From positions 4,836,001-4,900,000 of the forward strand of contig JANUWI010000001.1 in the NCBI GenBank assembly GCA_025504975.1: a stretch of DNA of 64,000 bases. Direction: 5' to 3'. This document shows positions 44,676 to 56,650 of the stretch, one piece after another (the first letter of the stretch is position 1; the number at the start of each line of letters is the position of its first letter). A model generated the notes under the pieces. The model saw only the letters and a list, made by a program, of their open reading frames with translations, ran no database searches and was not told where the DNA came from. Origin of the DNA: Plenodomus lindquistii (Eukaryota; Ascomycota; Dothideomycetes; Pleosporales; Leptosphaeriaceae). The position numbers and the translations under genes were made by a program.

Positions 44676-45714
44676 ACGACCGTGCTGATCACTCGCGTCT
44701 CGATGAGCCCTTGAGTAGTTCTTGCGCTGAAACGCCTCGATGCTCTTGGCGCTTTTGGGCGCAGACGTCAGTCCTCACATGCCGAGCGGGTACGTTCTAC
44801 TCAACTTTCCGATCATGATCGTCATCTCATACACGACGCTCGTTGCAAGTACACAATGTTTTTGGACGGAACCAGGTTCCCCAGTTCAGGCTCCTCTGCC
44901 ATTTTTCCTTCTTTCTCTTTCTTGTACACAAAGATCCTTCCGCAACATCCATGTACATTGTCTTCAGCATCAGTAGTCGGCGTTATCGCGGAGCCATTGG
45001 TGCTGGAATGCCCATTAGCTTTCATACGGCGTTGACATCGGGTCGCTAGGCTTGTGTATGGTAGTGTGCATGTCGCTATGATCTTTCTTGATCTAGCTGG
45101 GAGGATCAAGGTAGTTGTTGGGCCATGAGACATCGCCTTTCAAGAGCGGTATTCCCTACATATGGCCGTTGCATATGTCCGAGATACTCACATACATAAT
45201 TGTTCAAAGGTTGCCTTAATAGAACGGCTTCGAAACACATGTGCTCATCTTCGTCTCTCCATGTGTTAAATGTTGAGTGATTTAGCGAATAACACTACAG
45301 TACCCACTCGCGTCCCTTACAATCTACTGACCATTGGCTGCTGTTACGATTGAAATTTGAGGCCGGAGGTCGCATGAATGTCGCCTAGCCTGACCCCAGT
45401 CACTTCCTCCCATCTGAAACCTGACACCAGACAACCAGTGCAACGTCTGTTTGCGATTTGTAGTGCCTCAGTCCTCTCTCGGTGGACTTGCTTTCTCGTT
45501 CCCGATCTTCTCCTTTGACCGCGCATTCTGGGAATCACCTGCCTTGACGGCTTAGTTCTTACGACCACACTCATTTGATCATACAATTCCACTTCGATAC
45601 ATCCTCACATACAGCTTTACAATAAGACTTTAAGAGTCATTTTCTCACGTACATAACGAACTGCAAAACCGCCACCGACGAGCAAAGAGACACGAAATAA
45701 GCAACTACGCAAAC
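44676..45714. other. Intergenic, 1.0 kb
   Basis: The EDC4-like 3' flank and the promoter of the MARVEL-like gene. No gene or repeat is seen. Confidence 0.5.
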
Positions 45715-46264
45715 ATGAAGATGAACGCCACATATCCCCTCCGTGCCCTCCAAGCGATTCTCTCAATCGTGACTCTCGGTCTCATGGCCTATGGTACGTC
45801 CATCCTTCCCCTTCGTGTCTCCCCCAACCAATCCAAAGACAACGAAACTAACACCCCCAAAAGTATCATCATGGTGGACAACACATTGGCGCCAACCCGG
45901 CCCCTCAGAAATAAACTTCCTCATCTTCGCCCCCATCTGGTCGCTCCTCTCTCTAATCGCGCTCCTCCTTCTCCCCCTCCGCTTCTCCCACCTACTCGCC
46001 AAACCAACACTCCGCTATGGTGTGCTGGCGCTTGAGGCAATGACCATGATGTACTGGTTCGCGGGCTTCGTGGCGCTTGCGGTGTTTTTGAGCGATAGGA
46101 TTTGTTTTGGCATGGTTTGTGATGTTGCGAAGGCGGGGGCGGGGGTTAGTGCGGGTAGTTGGGTGGCGTGGATGGGGAGTTTGGGGATGGGGGTTTGGGG
46201 GGTGGTTAGGGAGAGGAGGGGGGTGAGTGTTGCGGTGAAGGAGGAGGCGATTCGGGGGGTTTAG
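45715..46264 (+). CDS. MARVEL-like four-helix membrane protein
   Basis: Two exons, 45715-45793 and 45864-46264, with a 70-nt intron (GTACGT...ACTAAC...AAAAG), give 159 residues. Four hydrophobic segments are visible: LQAILSIVTLGLMAYV, FLIFAPIWSLLSLIALLLL, YGVLALEAMTMMYWFAGFVA and AGSWVAWMGSLGMGVWGVV, with Trp-rich loops (SSWWTTHW). This matches the small fungal MARVEL-domain proteins of the plasma membrane and endosomes; eisosome and secretory links are known for some relatives only. Two ATGs lie at the start (MKMN); the first is used. The last exon is unusually G-rich on the coding strand (GTG/GGG codons). No signal beyond the first helix is seen. Confidence 0.75.
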
Positions 46265-47952
46265 GATGAGGGTGGGAGGACTTGTTGAGGAGAGGGGGTT
46301 TGGCGGTCATCAGGTATGACTGTGGTGTTTTGGGGTCTCATCTTGGGGCATTGATTACGTTTCTGTGCCCTTTTAGCGGATGATAGACGTGTTTTTTATG
46401 ATACCATTTTTTTTTCATCATTGAATAAATGGGGTCCTTGATTTGTGGCAATTTGAAATGTGAATGTGACGGAATCTTCGTTGACGTCTCTCGTCATAGT
46501 TGGCATTTTTTGAGAACAAGATAGTCACGAACCGCCTGCCAAGCATGATGGTTCTTTCTAGGCCAGTACGCATGGCAAATTTCAAAGGAGCACAAGAGTG
46601 AAGACCTTGACTCCTATCCTCTGTAGCCTTACATGGCTGAGTATTCGAGGTGTATCTGGCTGCGATAAGTACAGGAGGTGGTCAACTCGGCTTCCATGCC
46701 TTCAAACTTTCGACGAGCTACTGCTATACATTTCTGCTAAGCTGACATACTGATCGGTTGTAGTTTAACCAGGGATGTAAGCCAAGTTGGCTACCTCCTG
46801 TTCTTTGTCGCCGCGCCCACAGCATTATTGTTCAACGCGATAAGACAAGTCGCCTGAAACAAATTGTCCAGCAACAATAAGGTCAGACAGGCCGCAAAGT
46901 TTGGTCCAGCTCAAGATTGGGTTTTGTCGGAGGCGATTGGGTTTGTTCTTCCTTCTAGACTCCGGTAGTGTCGATTTTCAGTGGTCGCACACCCTTCCCA
47001 TTCAAACAATTTTCCAAAACCAACTGGAAGTATTGATTCGACGTAAGTATAACAGACATGCTATAGACTAAGATCTGGTTTTTGCCGCAGATGTCGCCTG
47101 ATGCTCTACTGAAACCGATGGGAGACGCGAGATGCCTGAAACAGCAGGTATCTGTGACAAAGTCGGTAAAGTCGGCAGACTCGGGCGGGATTGCTACCTC
47201 ATTCTTACGTTGGAGTATCGAGAGTTCTACGCAAGAAATTGGCAATTATGTATCGTTGCTCGAACGTAAAACTTTAGGTTCTTGTATCATTGTTCTTATG
47301 AGGCAGTTCGCGCGAGTTCGTGCATAGTTCATCGTGGCTTCTACAAGCGTCTTAGCGCAAAAACTAGCCTGTAACGTATCTGCGGCAGATCTACAGCAGG
47401 GTCTTAAGACCCGGAACAGCACGCCACCAATGGTGCACCTGGAGCATCAACATCCGCACATGGACTTTGTGCATCCGTCTTGACTACTTCGGGATCCGAC
47501 AATGCATTATTACTTCGATGCTTTACCAGTGTGAGCCAGTAGTATGCAGGTTTGACCCGCATTCAATAAACGAATAGGCTCTATTCACGCCGTCAGAGTG
47601 GATGGAGCAAAAGTCAATTTAAACAACAGTGGTAAGACTGCTTGTTCTTGAAGGGTTGGCGGGGCACTTGGCAGGATGCTGTCATTCCCAATGTACGGAT
47701 ATAGACACAGGGGTCCGGGTTAGGACCTCAACCGCACACCTGAGACGCGTTCGACGTCCCTCGCCACACATGGTCTGGGACCACCGACCTGCGAAACAAG
47801 TACCGCTTTCCTCGCTGCTTCGCTAACCAAACGACCTCTTCTCTCCAGCTTTCACCGCCAGAGTAAACGCCGTTTATCCCTCCCTTTTGGAGCAAGTTCT
47901 TGAAACATCAGATCGAGACTTTGTGGGCTTTTCGCGTGCCGACATATTCATC
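46265..47952. other. Gene-poor stretch, 1.7 kb
   Basis: No gene is supported on either strand; open frames are short and motif-free. Promoter of the DUF7053 gene at the right end. An in-frame ATG at 47887 lies 22 codons upstream of the chosen DUF7053 start. Confidence 0.45.
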
Positions 47953-49469
47953 ATGCCAAAGACAGCAGTTTTCACTACCATAACGCCCTTACCGGCGGGT
48001 ATCACAAGGAAGAGTTTGCTGGACATGTACAGAGACCATCTCGCCATGATCGATCTGAACCCGCTGGTCGTCGAGCGCTTCGCATGCCGACCACCGAGCT
48101 ATGCGCCAACAGACGAGTACTGGTCGACCTGGTATACGATTAAAGGTATTTCATCTTCTTCCCACCTTGCGCATCCTTTTGCAGACATGTCTGACATCAC
48201 CAAGACAAAGTATCGTATCTTCCTGGTGGACTTGCACAAGGCTCGGTATCCTACCATGCCTGCTTCAATGACACAAAAGAAGGTCTCGAGACACACGTAT
48301 ATGCGCCACTCGGTCTTGAAATCCGGGGGAAATGGAGTGTGGGTGGCCGACTACCCGGCGAACCAAAACTTCCAGAGGAGCCTGGTCTGAAAGCACCAAA
48401 GCATGGTCTCTACATTCGAGAAGATGTCAAGATGACCTGCTCATCCTTGCTGCTGGCCTTCGTGCGCAAGACATTCAAGGACTCGCATGCAAGACTAGTA
48501 GAGAAGTTGGTTGAGAGGGCCCATATCCTAGAGTCGAACTTCGCAAATGAGCGTCTACAGGCTCTGCGAAACGTAGATCCGGGCGAGCGCATGGGTCACG
48601 GTGACATCTTCATTGCTCCACCACCAGACTACGAATGCTCAACCAGAGAATCAAACACTACGTCTCTTCGATACGTTGCGCACCTGCGAAGCCATAGCGA
48701 TCCCGTTCTATCGCCGGGTTTCTCATCTTCTTCCACCCTGTACGAGAAGAACTACAGTCCCTCTAAGGGTGAAGACCGACCGATCTCACTTCGGTTCATA
48801 TTAGAAGAGAAAGCTACTTCAAGCTCAGCACCAGAGCAAAGCTCGTTCCTCCTCCCTCAAACGAGCTACGCGGACGATATCGCCAAGCGACCACGACGAA
48901 CATCCTTATCTCCCAATTTCCAGACCGAGAGGATCATCTCTCTACTGCCACTCACTCCAAATCCCGCGCATCAAGTTCTACACCTCGGTCCAGAATCTAC
49001 CTCCTCGTCAGAGCCGGAAGATCAGCACAGCTCTGACTCGTTGCCACGCCTCTCCTACGACCCCGAATACCGACCCATATCCTTAACCTTCTCTTTCGAC
49101 CCGCGCTCCCCTTTCGACAAACGCTCCACATCAGAGTCCAAGCACTCTTTGCAAAAGGATCTCCTCGAAGACATCGACGACGCAATTGACGAAGTCTTCA
49201 AATTCACATCGCCAATACCTGCAACAACTGCCCAAGTGGTGAAAGCAAAGACGTGCGACATCTTGCCCGCAACAAAATTCGAATCGCCAACCTTGCTACC
49301 CGCTACAAAGTTCGAGCCGACAGAAATGCTGCCCAAAACAACCTACACGCCACAGCGCGAGCGAAAAGATTCCGTGATTCCTCTGCACGAGTATGCGGAC
49401 AAAGAGCTTCCCGCTCTGCCGCCGGCGTCGCCAACGCAGGAAAAGTGGCGGAGGCAGCTTGGACTTTGA
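47953..49469 (+). CDS. DUF7053-type fungal protein
   Basis: Two exons, 47953-48145 and 48205-49469, with a 59-nt intron (GTATTT...CTGACATCACCAAG), give 485 residues. Splicing is decided by the protein. It joins WYTIKD to KVSYLPGGLAQGSVSYHACF and keeps THVYAPLGLEIRGKWSVGGR in frame, whereas the unspliced frame loses all of these. The start at 47953 (MPKTAVFTTITPLPAGITR) is the usual N-terminus of the family. About residues 1-200 form the DUF7053 domain, an SRPBCC-like ligand-binding shape by analogy only. The C-terminal 280 residues are Ser/Pro-rich and probably disordered, with repeated LLP-x-TKFE/TYTP-like phrases. The function of the family is unknown. Confidence 0.75.
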
Positions 49470-50233
49470 AGTGTCCTCTTTCTTGTTCTTTTTGTAAATT
49501 TTATCACGACATCATGGGTTCTGTTTCGATATGTGTATTTTGTTGTTTGGTGTTTTGCTTGTTGGCTTGGTGGTGAAGGATTGATGCGGGCTGAGCTCAG
49601 GAAGCTCGCTCGTTCGCGCAAAGACTGTCATGATGAATACCCGGGCTGGAGTCTCCCACAACTTGTTTCGACTGCTAGCATTCCTTTTTCGTATGTTGTC
49701 TTTCGTATTTGTTGATATTACTGGTGGGGTGTGTGTAGCTAGATGATGCGATAGATTGTCTCACTAGGAAAGTGGTCACGCGATGAACTTAGAAAGCGAT
49801 TGTACCCATGGATCGTGTTTGACGAACGAAAACAAATCAAAGTCTGAGTTCAATCAAAAAAGTCTCTTTCCCCGTTCAATTTCCATGTCTCGAGCTCGCA
49901 TTTATAGAGTCAACAACCTTGAGTATGATAGTCAACGATTGTGAAACAGCGCACCCAGAGGCTGGTGATAGTATGCTCAGCCTGTACGCTACAGTCATGA
50001 TATACTATGGGGGGGACAATAGTACTGTCACATGAAAGCTACAACGCATGATTGACCAGAGAGCATGAGTGTTCAATTTGGCACACGCCGGTTTCCTCCA
50101 TCCTCCCTTCACGCTCCTCGACCGCCCACATCACCCACGCCATATCCAACCCCAAAGTAAAACCCCCACCAACTCCCCATCAACGATGAACGCACCGATC
50201 CACCACTCATTCATCTCAGTGAGGACCATTCCC
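49470..50233. other. Intergenic, 764 bp
   Basis: Space between convergent genes (DUF7053 and membrane protein M1). No feature beyond 3' flanks is seen. Confidence 0.5.
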
Positions 50234-50509
50234 TCACATCTCCCAACCCGTCAACTGTGTGACTGCCTCACTGACGACCAACCACACCATCCACCAAACC
50301 ACCTGAACGAGGACGAGCCAGACCGCGATATCCCCCGGGCTAACACACATGTACCAACAGAGTCCGCAGAGTCGAAGACCGATTGTATTGAGCAGGTGAG
50401 CGGCGACCAATGTCAGAATCGCGCGACAGGATAGATGGACCAGGTTGTCGTTTTGCGTGGCGATGAGTATCGGCGCGGAGGTGGTGTGGGGGACTTTGTC
50501 GGTGGTCAT
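50234..50509 (-). CDS. Small membrane protein M1 of a local three-gene family
   Basis: A 91-codon frame starting MTTDKVPHTTSAP. Two or three hydrophobic stretches follow (CRAILTLVAAHLL, LCGLCWYMCVS, VWLVLVQVVWWMVWLVV). No known domain is recognised. The segment NDNLVHLSCRAILTLVAA matches NPVLFNLTCRVILTFVVA of M2 and NVLLRITCHAILTHLVV of M3, all on the same strand within 3.1 kb, which argues that the frame is real despite its size. A C-x-x-ILT motif sits at the start of the first helix in each. It ends at EM with no coiled tail, so it is either shortened relative to M2 or an additional exon is missed. Expression is unknown. Confidence 0.5.
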   Translation of the reverse strand: MTTDKVPHTTSAPILIATQNDNLVHLSCRAILTLVAAHLLNTIGLRLCGLCWYMCVSPGDIAVWLVLVQVVWWMVWLVVSEAVTQLTGWEM

Positions 50510-51663
50510 TGCGAGGGGCGATGGTAGAGAGATGGTTTGGAGGGTGTGATGAGGTGTTTTCGGATGTGGTGGGTGTAGGTTTGGGGTGTTTTGGTGCGTG
50601 AAGGACTTTACTGATGGATCTCAAGAATAGCCCGTGCGAAGTCTATAAATAAGGCCTGGTGAGACGATGATCTTCGAACATGTCCTTTGTTCATACTGTG
50701 TTCATTGCGCAATTGTGGCGGTGTAATAGTGCTTTCTGCATGCGATATGCAGATATCCGCACCCGTGAGGTAGGTATGGTATCGGCGTGTCCTTCCAGAC
50801 CGAACAAACATCAGTATATCGGTCACTCCCTTTATTTACATGCATGCTATCTGTACGCACCAGACCAACAAACATGCGAGCAAAATTGCAGAGGTCACAC
50901 AATGTCTAAAGCGACACGTGCAAACGATATGGAACACATGTGAGCATGAAAGCACTGTGCATCTTCCGTCAGCATCGCACGTGTATACGAGGAACCTCTC
51001 CGTGCTAAGCGGCAGTTTTGCACTCAAAAAATGTACAACTTACACCGCAAAAGATTGACGGCACATCGCTGTCCCAAGTAGTACGAAGCTGCCCGTACCC
51101 GTACCCGTACGACATGACAAGGCACCGAGCAAATTCACATCGGCGCTGAGGGGGCGCCACTCACTCGCAGATAATAGTATGCACCAACGAATATACGGGA
51201 GATGCTCCCAAAGGACCTTGAATGTCATTAATCTCACGTTGCAAATCGATATGCGCACATCTTACGCCAGAGAGACAAAATTTGATCGTACTAAGCTACT
51301 TCCGTCGCAAGAAATGAATACCAACCAACTAACCACATCTATTGCAAGAGAATGAAAATAATGAGTGATTCCATGAACAAAATATGATCTGAGAAAATGA
51401 CCATAGATGCGGAGTGCTGGACTTCAAAAACTCCATATGAAAGAATTCACAAAGGTCGTCAAACTACCTTTCTACCCCAGATTTTGAAGAGTTTCCAGTG
51501 TCCAGAATCCAGCGTTTGAGTTCGACTACCCTCCACGTGTTGGGGATGTACCGTTGGGCGCGTTAGCAGTTGGTCCGACAGCCAAAGACGATGAATGGTC
51601 CCTTTTCGTCCATGTCCGTCAGCTCCAACGCCTGAGTACTGTGATCAACGTAACACATGTTGA
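50510..51663. other. Spacer between M1 and M2, 1.15 kb
   Basis: This is the upstream region of M1. It contains a copy of a short repeat (51088-51120) also found upstream of M2. No gene is supported. Confidence 0.5.
51088..51120. repeat. Repeated upstream segment, copy 1
   Basis: GCTGCCCGTACCCGT, then an extra ACCCGT-type unit, then GACATGACAA. The same blocks without the extra unit occur at 52436-52462. Each lies upstream of a member of the small membrane protein family. Confidence 0.65.
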
Positions 51664-52155
51664 TCACTGAATCCTCCGAGTTGCCTCGTCCCCATGAGCC
51701 ACAAGCGCCTTCCAGAACTTGTCTGCCTCTTCGTCTTTCCTCAACTGGGCCTTTTCCTTCTCGTACTGTGCCAGTGCCTCCTTCACTCGCTCCTTCTGCT
51801 TGGCAGCCACCTTCGTCGCATCCTTGGACCTGAGTTTATTCAACTCCCTCGTATCGAGGGGGTCCATCCAGGAGGTCCTCCGCAACACGATCACCTTCTC
51901 CTTGATATTGATCCAAGCACGCGATTGGTTGTTCCACTTCCATGCTTCCCACAGCGCCTGGCAGATGAGGAGGAGTAGCATGATAGTGATGAAGCCGAGT
52001 ATACCACCGAAGATGAGGGCACACAGGCATCCCGGGAGTATGGCGACGACGAAAGTGAGAATGACGCGACAGGTAAGATTGAAAAGTACAGGGTTGATGT
52101 TGTTGAGTGCTACTTCGGCAGCTGAGGCTTCGGGGGTGGGCTTCGTGGTTGTCAT
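51664..52155 (-). CDS. Small membrane protein M2 of a local three-gene family
   Basis: 163 residues from the start MTTTKPTPEASAAE; an in-frame upstream ATG at 52200 is not used because M1 begins with the same MTT phrase. It has two hydrophobic helices, LTCRVILTFVVAILPGCLCA and FGGILGFITIMLLLLICQAL. These are followed by a charged amphipathic or coiled-coil tail (KVAAKQKERVKEALAQYEKE). The tail is likely cytosolic, given the positive charges after helix 2. No domain is recognised. It is the longest and best formed member of the group M1-M3. Confidence 0.7.
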   Translation of the reverse strand: MTTTKPTPEASAAEVALNNINPVLFNLTCRVILTFVVAILPGCLCALIFGGILGFITIMLLLLICQALWEAWKWNNQSRAWINIKEKVIVLRRTSWMDPLDTRELNKLRSKDATKVAAKQKERVKEALAQYEKEKAQLRKDEEADKFWKALVAHGDEATRRIQ

Positions 52156-52982
52156 TGCGGACTGTAAGCGCAGATATGTCGTCTGTAATGGAAAGTCCAA
52201 GCTTGAGAACGGGAATCAAGCCTTTCAAATACAACGGCCTTTGCACAAGTGCATGGAAAGAATGTTCGAGATCTCAGCTTCAGGCCAGTACAGAAACGCG
52301 ACTTATAAGCGGTATTAACAACACGCAGCCCTAACTTGCCCAGTCCTGATTCACGCGCTCTCACTGCGCCAAATATCGTTCACCTAAGATTGTTGCGGAC
52401 GCATGACGACACCCCGCCGTTGCCTGCCGTATGTTGCTGCCCGTACCCGTGAGACATGACAACACCTCGCTCTCCAAAACAAGGGTACATGAGAGCTAGT
52501 AGCGAGCCCTCTCAGACATGAACGTTGGTTGACCGAAATCTCTGCATTCCTGCCACAACTTGCCCAGAGAGCAATGGGTCTTACGATTTGAGCCAGCATG
52601 TACCCAGACGTGCAGACCCAAACTTTGCCCTGCCAAATGACAATACCTTACATTAGCCAGACACTATCTGTCTATCAGCAGAAGGACACATGCGGGAAGA
52701 CGCAATTTTCACCTTTACGGGAAGTTTGCTTTTTAAGCTGAAACTGCTTTGTTTCCGATGCAATGTGTCTTCACGTTGCAATTATCTGGCTCACCGCTAG
52801 ATTGGTAGTGGGGCAACTTTTCGCGATACTGGCAGAGAGGTTGTGGCATAGGTGCATATACCGTGACAGTAATTCCGTAGTTCGATCAGGCAATTCTCGC
52901 CGTACTGCAACGAATCGGAGTAGAGAATGGCACTGATCAAATTACACAACGCTGTGATATTAATGACTTCCAACCTCCCACT
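52156..52982. other. Spacer between M2 and M3, 827 bp
   Basis: The upstream region of M2 with the second copy of the short repeat (52436-52462). No gene is supported. Confidence 0.5.
52436..52462. repeat. Repeated upstream segment, copy 2
   Basis: GCTGCCCGTACCCGT-GA-GACATGACAA, about 280 bp upstream of M2, matching 51088-51120 upstream of M1. It supports segmental duplication of gene plus flank. Confidence 0.65.
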
Positions 52983-53306
52983 CTAGCCTTCCAACACCTC
53001 ACTCTTCCCCTCATCCATCCTCCTCACAACCTCCACCAAAGCCTCCTTCACCACCTCCCTTACCCCTCCGCGCTTCCATGTCCACTCCACAAGACACGCG
53101 CCCACCTGCAGCGTGATGAGAAATACCAGAACACGCAATTGCAGGACACATTGTTTGCTTAATTCACCTCGGGCGTGATTGCAAATGGCGTCGAAATCCA
53201 AAACCACAAGATGGGTGAGAATTGCATGACATGTGATTCTGAGGAGTACGTTGGGCACAGCGTTGGTGCTGGTGCGGTTGGAGGTTGGGACGGGGTGTAC
53301 ATTCAT
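52983..53306 (-). CDS. Small membrane protein M3 of a local three-gene family
   Basis: 107 residues starting MNVHPVPTSNRTSTNA. Two hydrophobic stretches (LLRITCHAILTHLVVLDF and LQLRVLVFLITLQVGACLV) and a charged tail (REVVKEALVEVVRRMDEGKS) follow the same plan as M2. The C-x-x-ILT phrase at the first helix is shared with M1 and M2. The frame is short and no domain is known; the shared layout and strand are the main evidence. Confidence 0.5.
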   Translation of the reverse strand: MNVHPVPTSNRTSTNAVPNVLLRITCHAILTHLVVLDFDAICNHARGELSKQCVLQLRVLVFLITLQVGACLVEWTWKRGGVREVVKEALVEVVRRMDEGKSEVLEG

Positions 53307-54000
53307 TGTGGTTGGTGGTGATGGTGGTGATGTGTGATTGTCAGGGTTTCGGGGTTGGATGGGAGTGCGGGACTATGGATGATTGGGCTGGTAGGTGGGA
53401 GAGCGGATGTATAGTCTAACAAGAAGTGGTTGTAGGTACTTTGTACCAACTGTATTGCTCACTCCATGTCATGTTCTACGTCATCGCTGCCATTTCTCCT
53501 CTAAAGTCTTGTTACTGTCTCGTATGTGTCTAGCAAGCCATGGGGGGTCCGATGTGCAACAAACGCCACAGCGTGAAATTCTCTCATGTCTCATTTGTAA
53601 AAAAAAGATATGATGAGACTCATTATCTTGGTAAATTTGGCTATCAAAACATTGTTCGTAGCCCGAAGCACCCACCCGTCCTTATGCTTGCAGGCCAGGA
53701 GAAGAGGTACGTCATGATCAGTAATGGGAATAGTAAGATTTCACAAGTTATTCCGTCCGCGTCTACTCGAGTCTATCGCAGGAGAAAAGAGACAGATGAT
53801 TTCGTAGGCTAAATAGCTTCCCCTTGGGAGGATTTGATACAGCCTCTATACATCTATGTATCTCTAACTCCGCTGCAAGCGTACGCGTTGCCTCATTCAT
53901 GCGCTTCACTGCACACCACCTCCCCTCTCATCTCTCATCCCTCCATCTCTCCTCACCCTTCTCCTCCCACCCCTTCAACCTCATCCCTGCTCACAACCAT
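53307..54000. other. Intergenic, 694 bp
   Basis: This holds the upstream region of M3 and the 3' flank of the GH63 gene, which is C-rich on the plus strand near 53,900-54,000. No gene is seen. Confidence 0.5.
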
Positions 54001-56650
54001 CTACAACTCATCCCTCCCCCTAACCTCCTCCCCACTCAAATCGGGCATCGCCATAATCTTCACCACCAAACTCGTCCACCCCGTAAAATGCTGCGTCCGC
54101 TGCCCCTTGCCAGTCTCAGGATTATATTGTTCCCATGCGAAACCTGTTTCTTTCCAGCTTTCATAGACGGTGTTGACGAGGTTCTTGCGGAGTTGGGTGT
54201 AGATTTTGGTAGCGCGGGATTGGTGGGGGCCGGGGGATTGGGCGAGGGTCTGAGTGGTGGTGTTAGTATGGGTAGGTTGGCTGGGTAAGAAGAGGTGGGG
54301 TTGGGAATGAGGATGGGGATGGGGATACGTACCAGGAGTTGTGACACGGCGAGGTAGTTGATAGGCATCCAGACTGGACCGCGCCAGTAGTCCTCGCCTG
54401 TGTGGTAGAATTCGTCGCTCTTGCTTAGACTTCTTAGGCCGAAAGGACTCCATAATTCTTCTTCGTCCTCGATGAGATCTAGCACTGCGCCTAGTCGCTT
54501 GCTGTCCTTGTCTACTAGTCCTGTCAGGAACGGGAAGAGAGAAATGTACCCCTTGTGGCAGACGAGCGCATGCTCTTCGTAATCATCGATGGTGGCGTCG
54601 CAGTATGTCTTTTCTTTGTCGGACCAGTGTAGGTCATCGATGTTACGCGTGATGGCTTCATCGTACTTTGCAAATTCGGCTGCGTCGTCGGTCTCGTCGA
54701 GATACACTGCGATACGCTTGAGTGCGCGAGTCATCATGCCCATCCAGCTGATGAGGTCGACGTGTAGCTCACCAGGGTGTGGTGGCTGAGCGCGAGGATA
54801 GTCATCAAGACCAGAAGTCAGGATATGTTGGGGTGTGCGGCCACGCCAGCGGTACCCTTCCTTTGTCGAAAAGGCCTCGCGCTCGTAGCTCTTGATGTCA
54901 CCGGCCTGAGTCTTGCGGAACCAAAAGTACTGGCGTTTGAACAAGGGGTAGAGGTTGCGCAGGTACTGTAGCGCGGCTTCACGGTTCGCAAGCTGCATGG
55001 AGTAAGACTTCTCGGCGATGAGCTTCGCATTCGTGGTATCAGTCTTGACGGCGTCGAGTTTGTCGAGGAAGGAGGTGATGACCATGAAGAGAGTTGGCGG
55101 ATTGGCGTAGTGTGGATATTGGACTTGGAACTCTTCGGGCACCTTGCTGCGAGCTTCAGCGCCGAGAATTTGCTCGCGGCCAATCCAGCCATCCTCGTCC
55201 ATGAGATTGAACCAACTCTTGATGATGCCGAGTGTGAGATCAGCATCCCAGTCAATGACGGGCAATAGGTGGAAGCCTTCATCCCACAAGAACCCTCTTG
55301 GGAAGAAGGGTCGCGAAGGGATGCTAGTAAACAGCTCAGATGGTCCTTCAAACGTGGCCGGGTTCCTGCTGCGTGCCTCCGCAGCATCCTCCCAGAAGCC
55401 CTCGTTGTCCTCCTCGTACGCCGCATCATAGGAACGATCTACACGAGAATCACCGTAAAAGTAACCAATACCGCCAATCAGGTTCGAAAAGAGCGATTTG
55501 GAGAACTCCTCGTAGCGCTCCTTCACAAACGGCGCCTGAGGCTTGAAGATCTCAGTAAAGCGAGTGGAAAATCCCGAAGTGACCGATGCAATCTGAGCGG
55601 TCAGATCCTCAGAGTCAATCTTTGTCGGCGCAGAGCCAGACGAGAAGATGACGTCGAACTCGAATGGGCCCTCAAACACCTTCTGCACCAGGTGCATGTT
55701 TCCAGTGCTGGGAAGATGCTGGATGGTGTAGACTGACGCCGGGGGAGGTGGGTTCTTCTCGTCGTACTTGGGGATGAGCTGGTCGATCTGGCCTTTCATG
55801 TGCGCAAAGAGCAACGGCTTGACTTGCCAGAGCGCCTCCTCGGGCACCGATCCACTGTGTACCAGTGTCCGATCAAGCGGCTTCTCTTCTTCACTCGGGT
55901 GTCCAGTGTGCGGGTGGTCGCCCGTACCCTCCGTGACCCTGACCTCAAATGTGCCCAACTCAGGTGTTTCGCCCTTGATCACAACGTCGCCCAAGGCGCC
56001 AGGCTCGCCCTCGGTCGCAGTGCCAGCGTCAAGTGTGCCGAAGCCTTCGAGCGTATTGTACCAGATGACCGTCGTCCGCTGCTGAGGATTGGCATCCTCT
56101 CGTAGTGTACCCTTGATCCTCGCGCCCCAACTGCCTCCATGTTCTCCGCCTGGGAACTTGATAAACTCGGTGGTGATGTCGATGCGATTCGCCGGGTCGT
56201 GGATAGTCTGTCGTCCACCGCTACGGACGTCATATTCGTCCCAACCGTAGCCGTCGAGCTCGTGTTGTTCGCATGTGTGTCGGAAGGCTGTTTCTCGTCA
56301 GCTTCCGGACCAACCCTATCCCAATTGTCCCAATAGCTAGCTGCTGGCTGTGTAGCTCCACCACTAATAACTCCCCAACCCACTACACCGTGTGTATTTC
56401 CATGATTCAACTTACTATTCTGCACCGAAGAGTAATCCTCCACCCTCGTCCACATCAGCCCGCCCATCAAACTCTTTGGTATCCGCGGTCTGACGCCAAA
56501 GTACAAGTTGGGTCTGTACGGTCCCCACAGCAAGCTCGCATTGGTCGCCTTCTCGATGTCGGCGACCTGCGCGCTTACGAGGGGCAATTGGATAGCCAGC
56601 AGACAGGCAACGCCTTTCCACAGGCTGCTGTGCCCATTGTCGTGTTTCAT
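54001..56650 (-). CDS. Mannosyl-oligosaccharide glucosidase I (GH63)
   Basis: Three exons (56416-56650, 54333-56287, 54001-54249) with introns of 128 and 83 nt give 812 residues. The joins give SSVQNTFRHTCEQHELDGYG and LAVSQLLTLAQSPGPHQ. A signal peptide or anchor (VACLLAIQLPLVSA) leads into NASLLWGPYRPNLYFGVRPR, the family's N-terminal signature. The (alpha/alpha)6 catalytic domain contains RPFFPRGFLWDEGFHLLPV, SWFNLMDEDGWIGREQILG and GEDYWRGPVWMPINYL. The enzyme acts in the ER and removes the outermost alpha-1,2-glucose from Glc3Man9GlcNAc2 on new glycoproteins (EC 3.2.1.106), the entry step for calnexin folding control. Length matches yeast Cwh41 and filamentous homologues. Confidence 0.95.
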
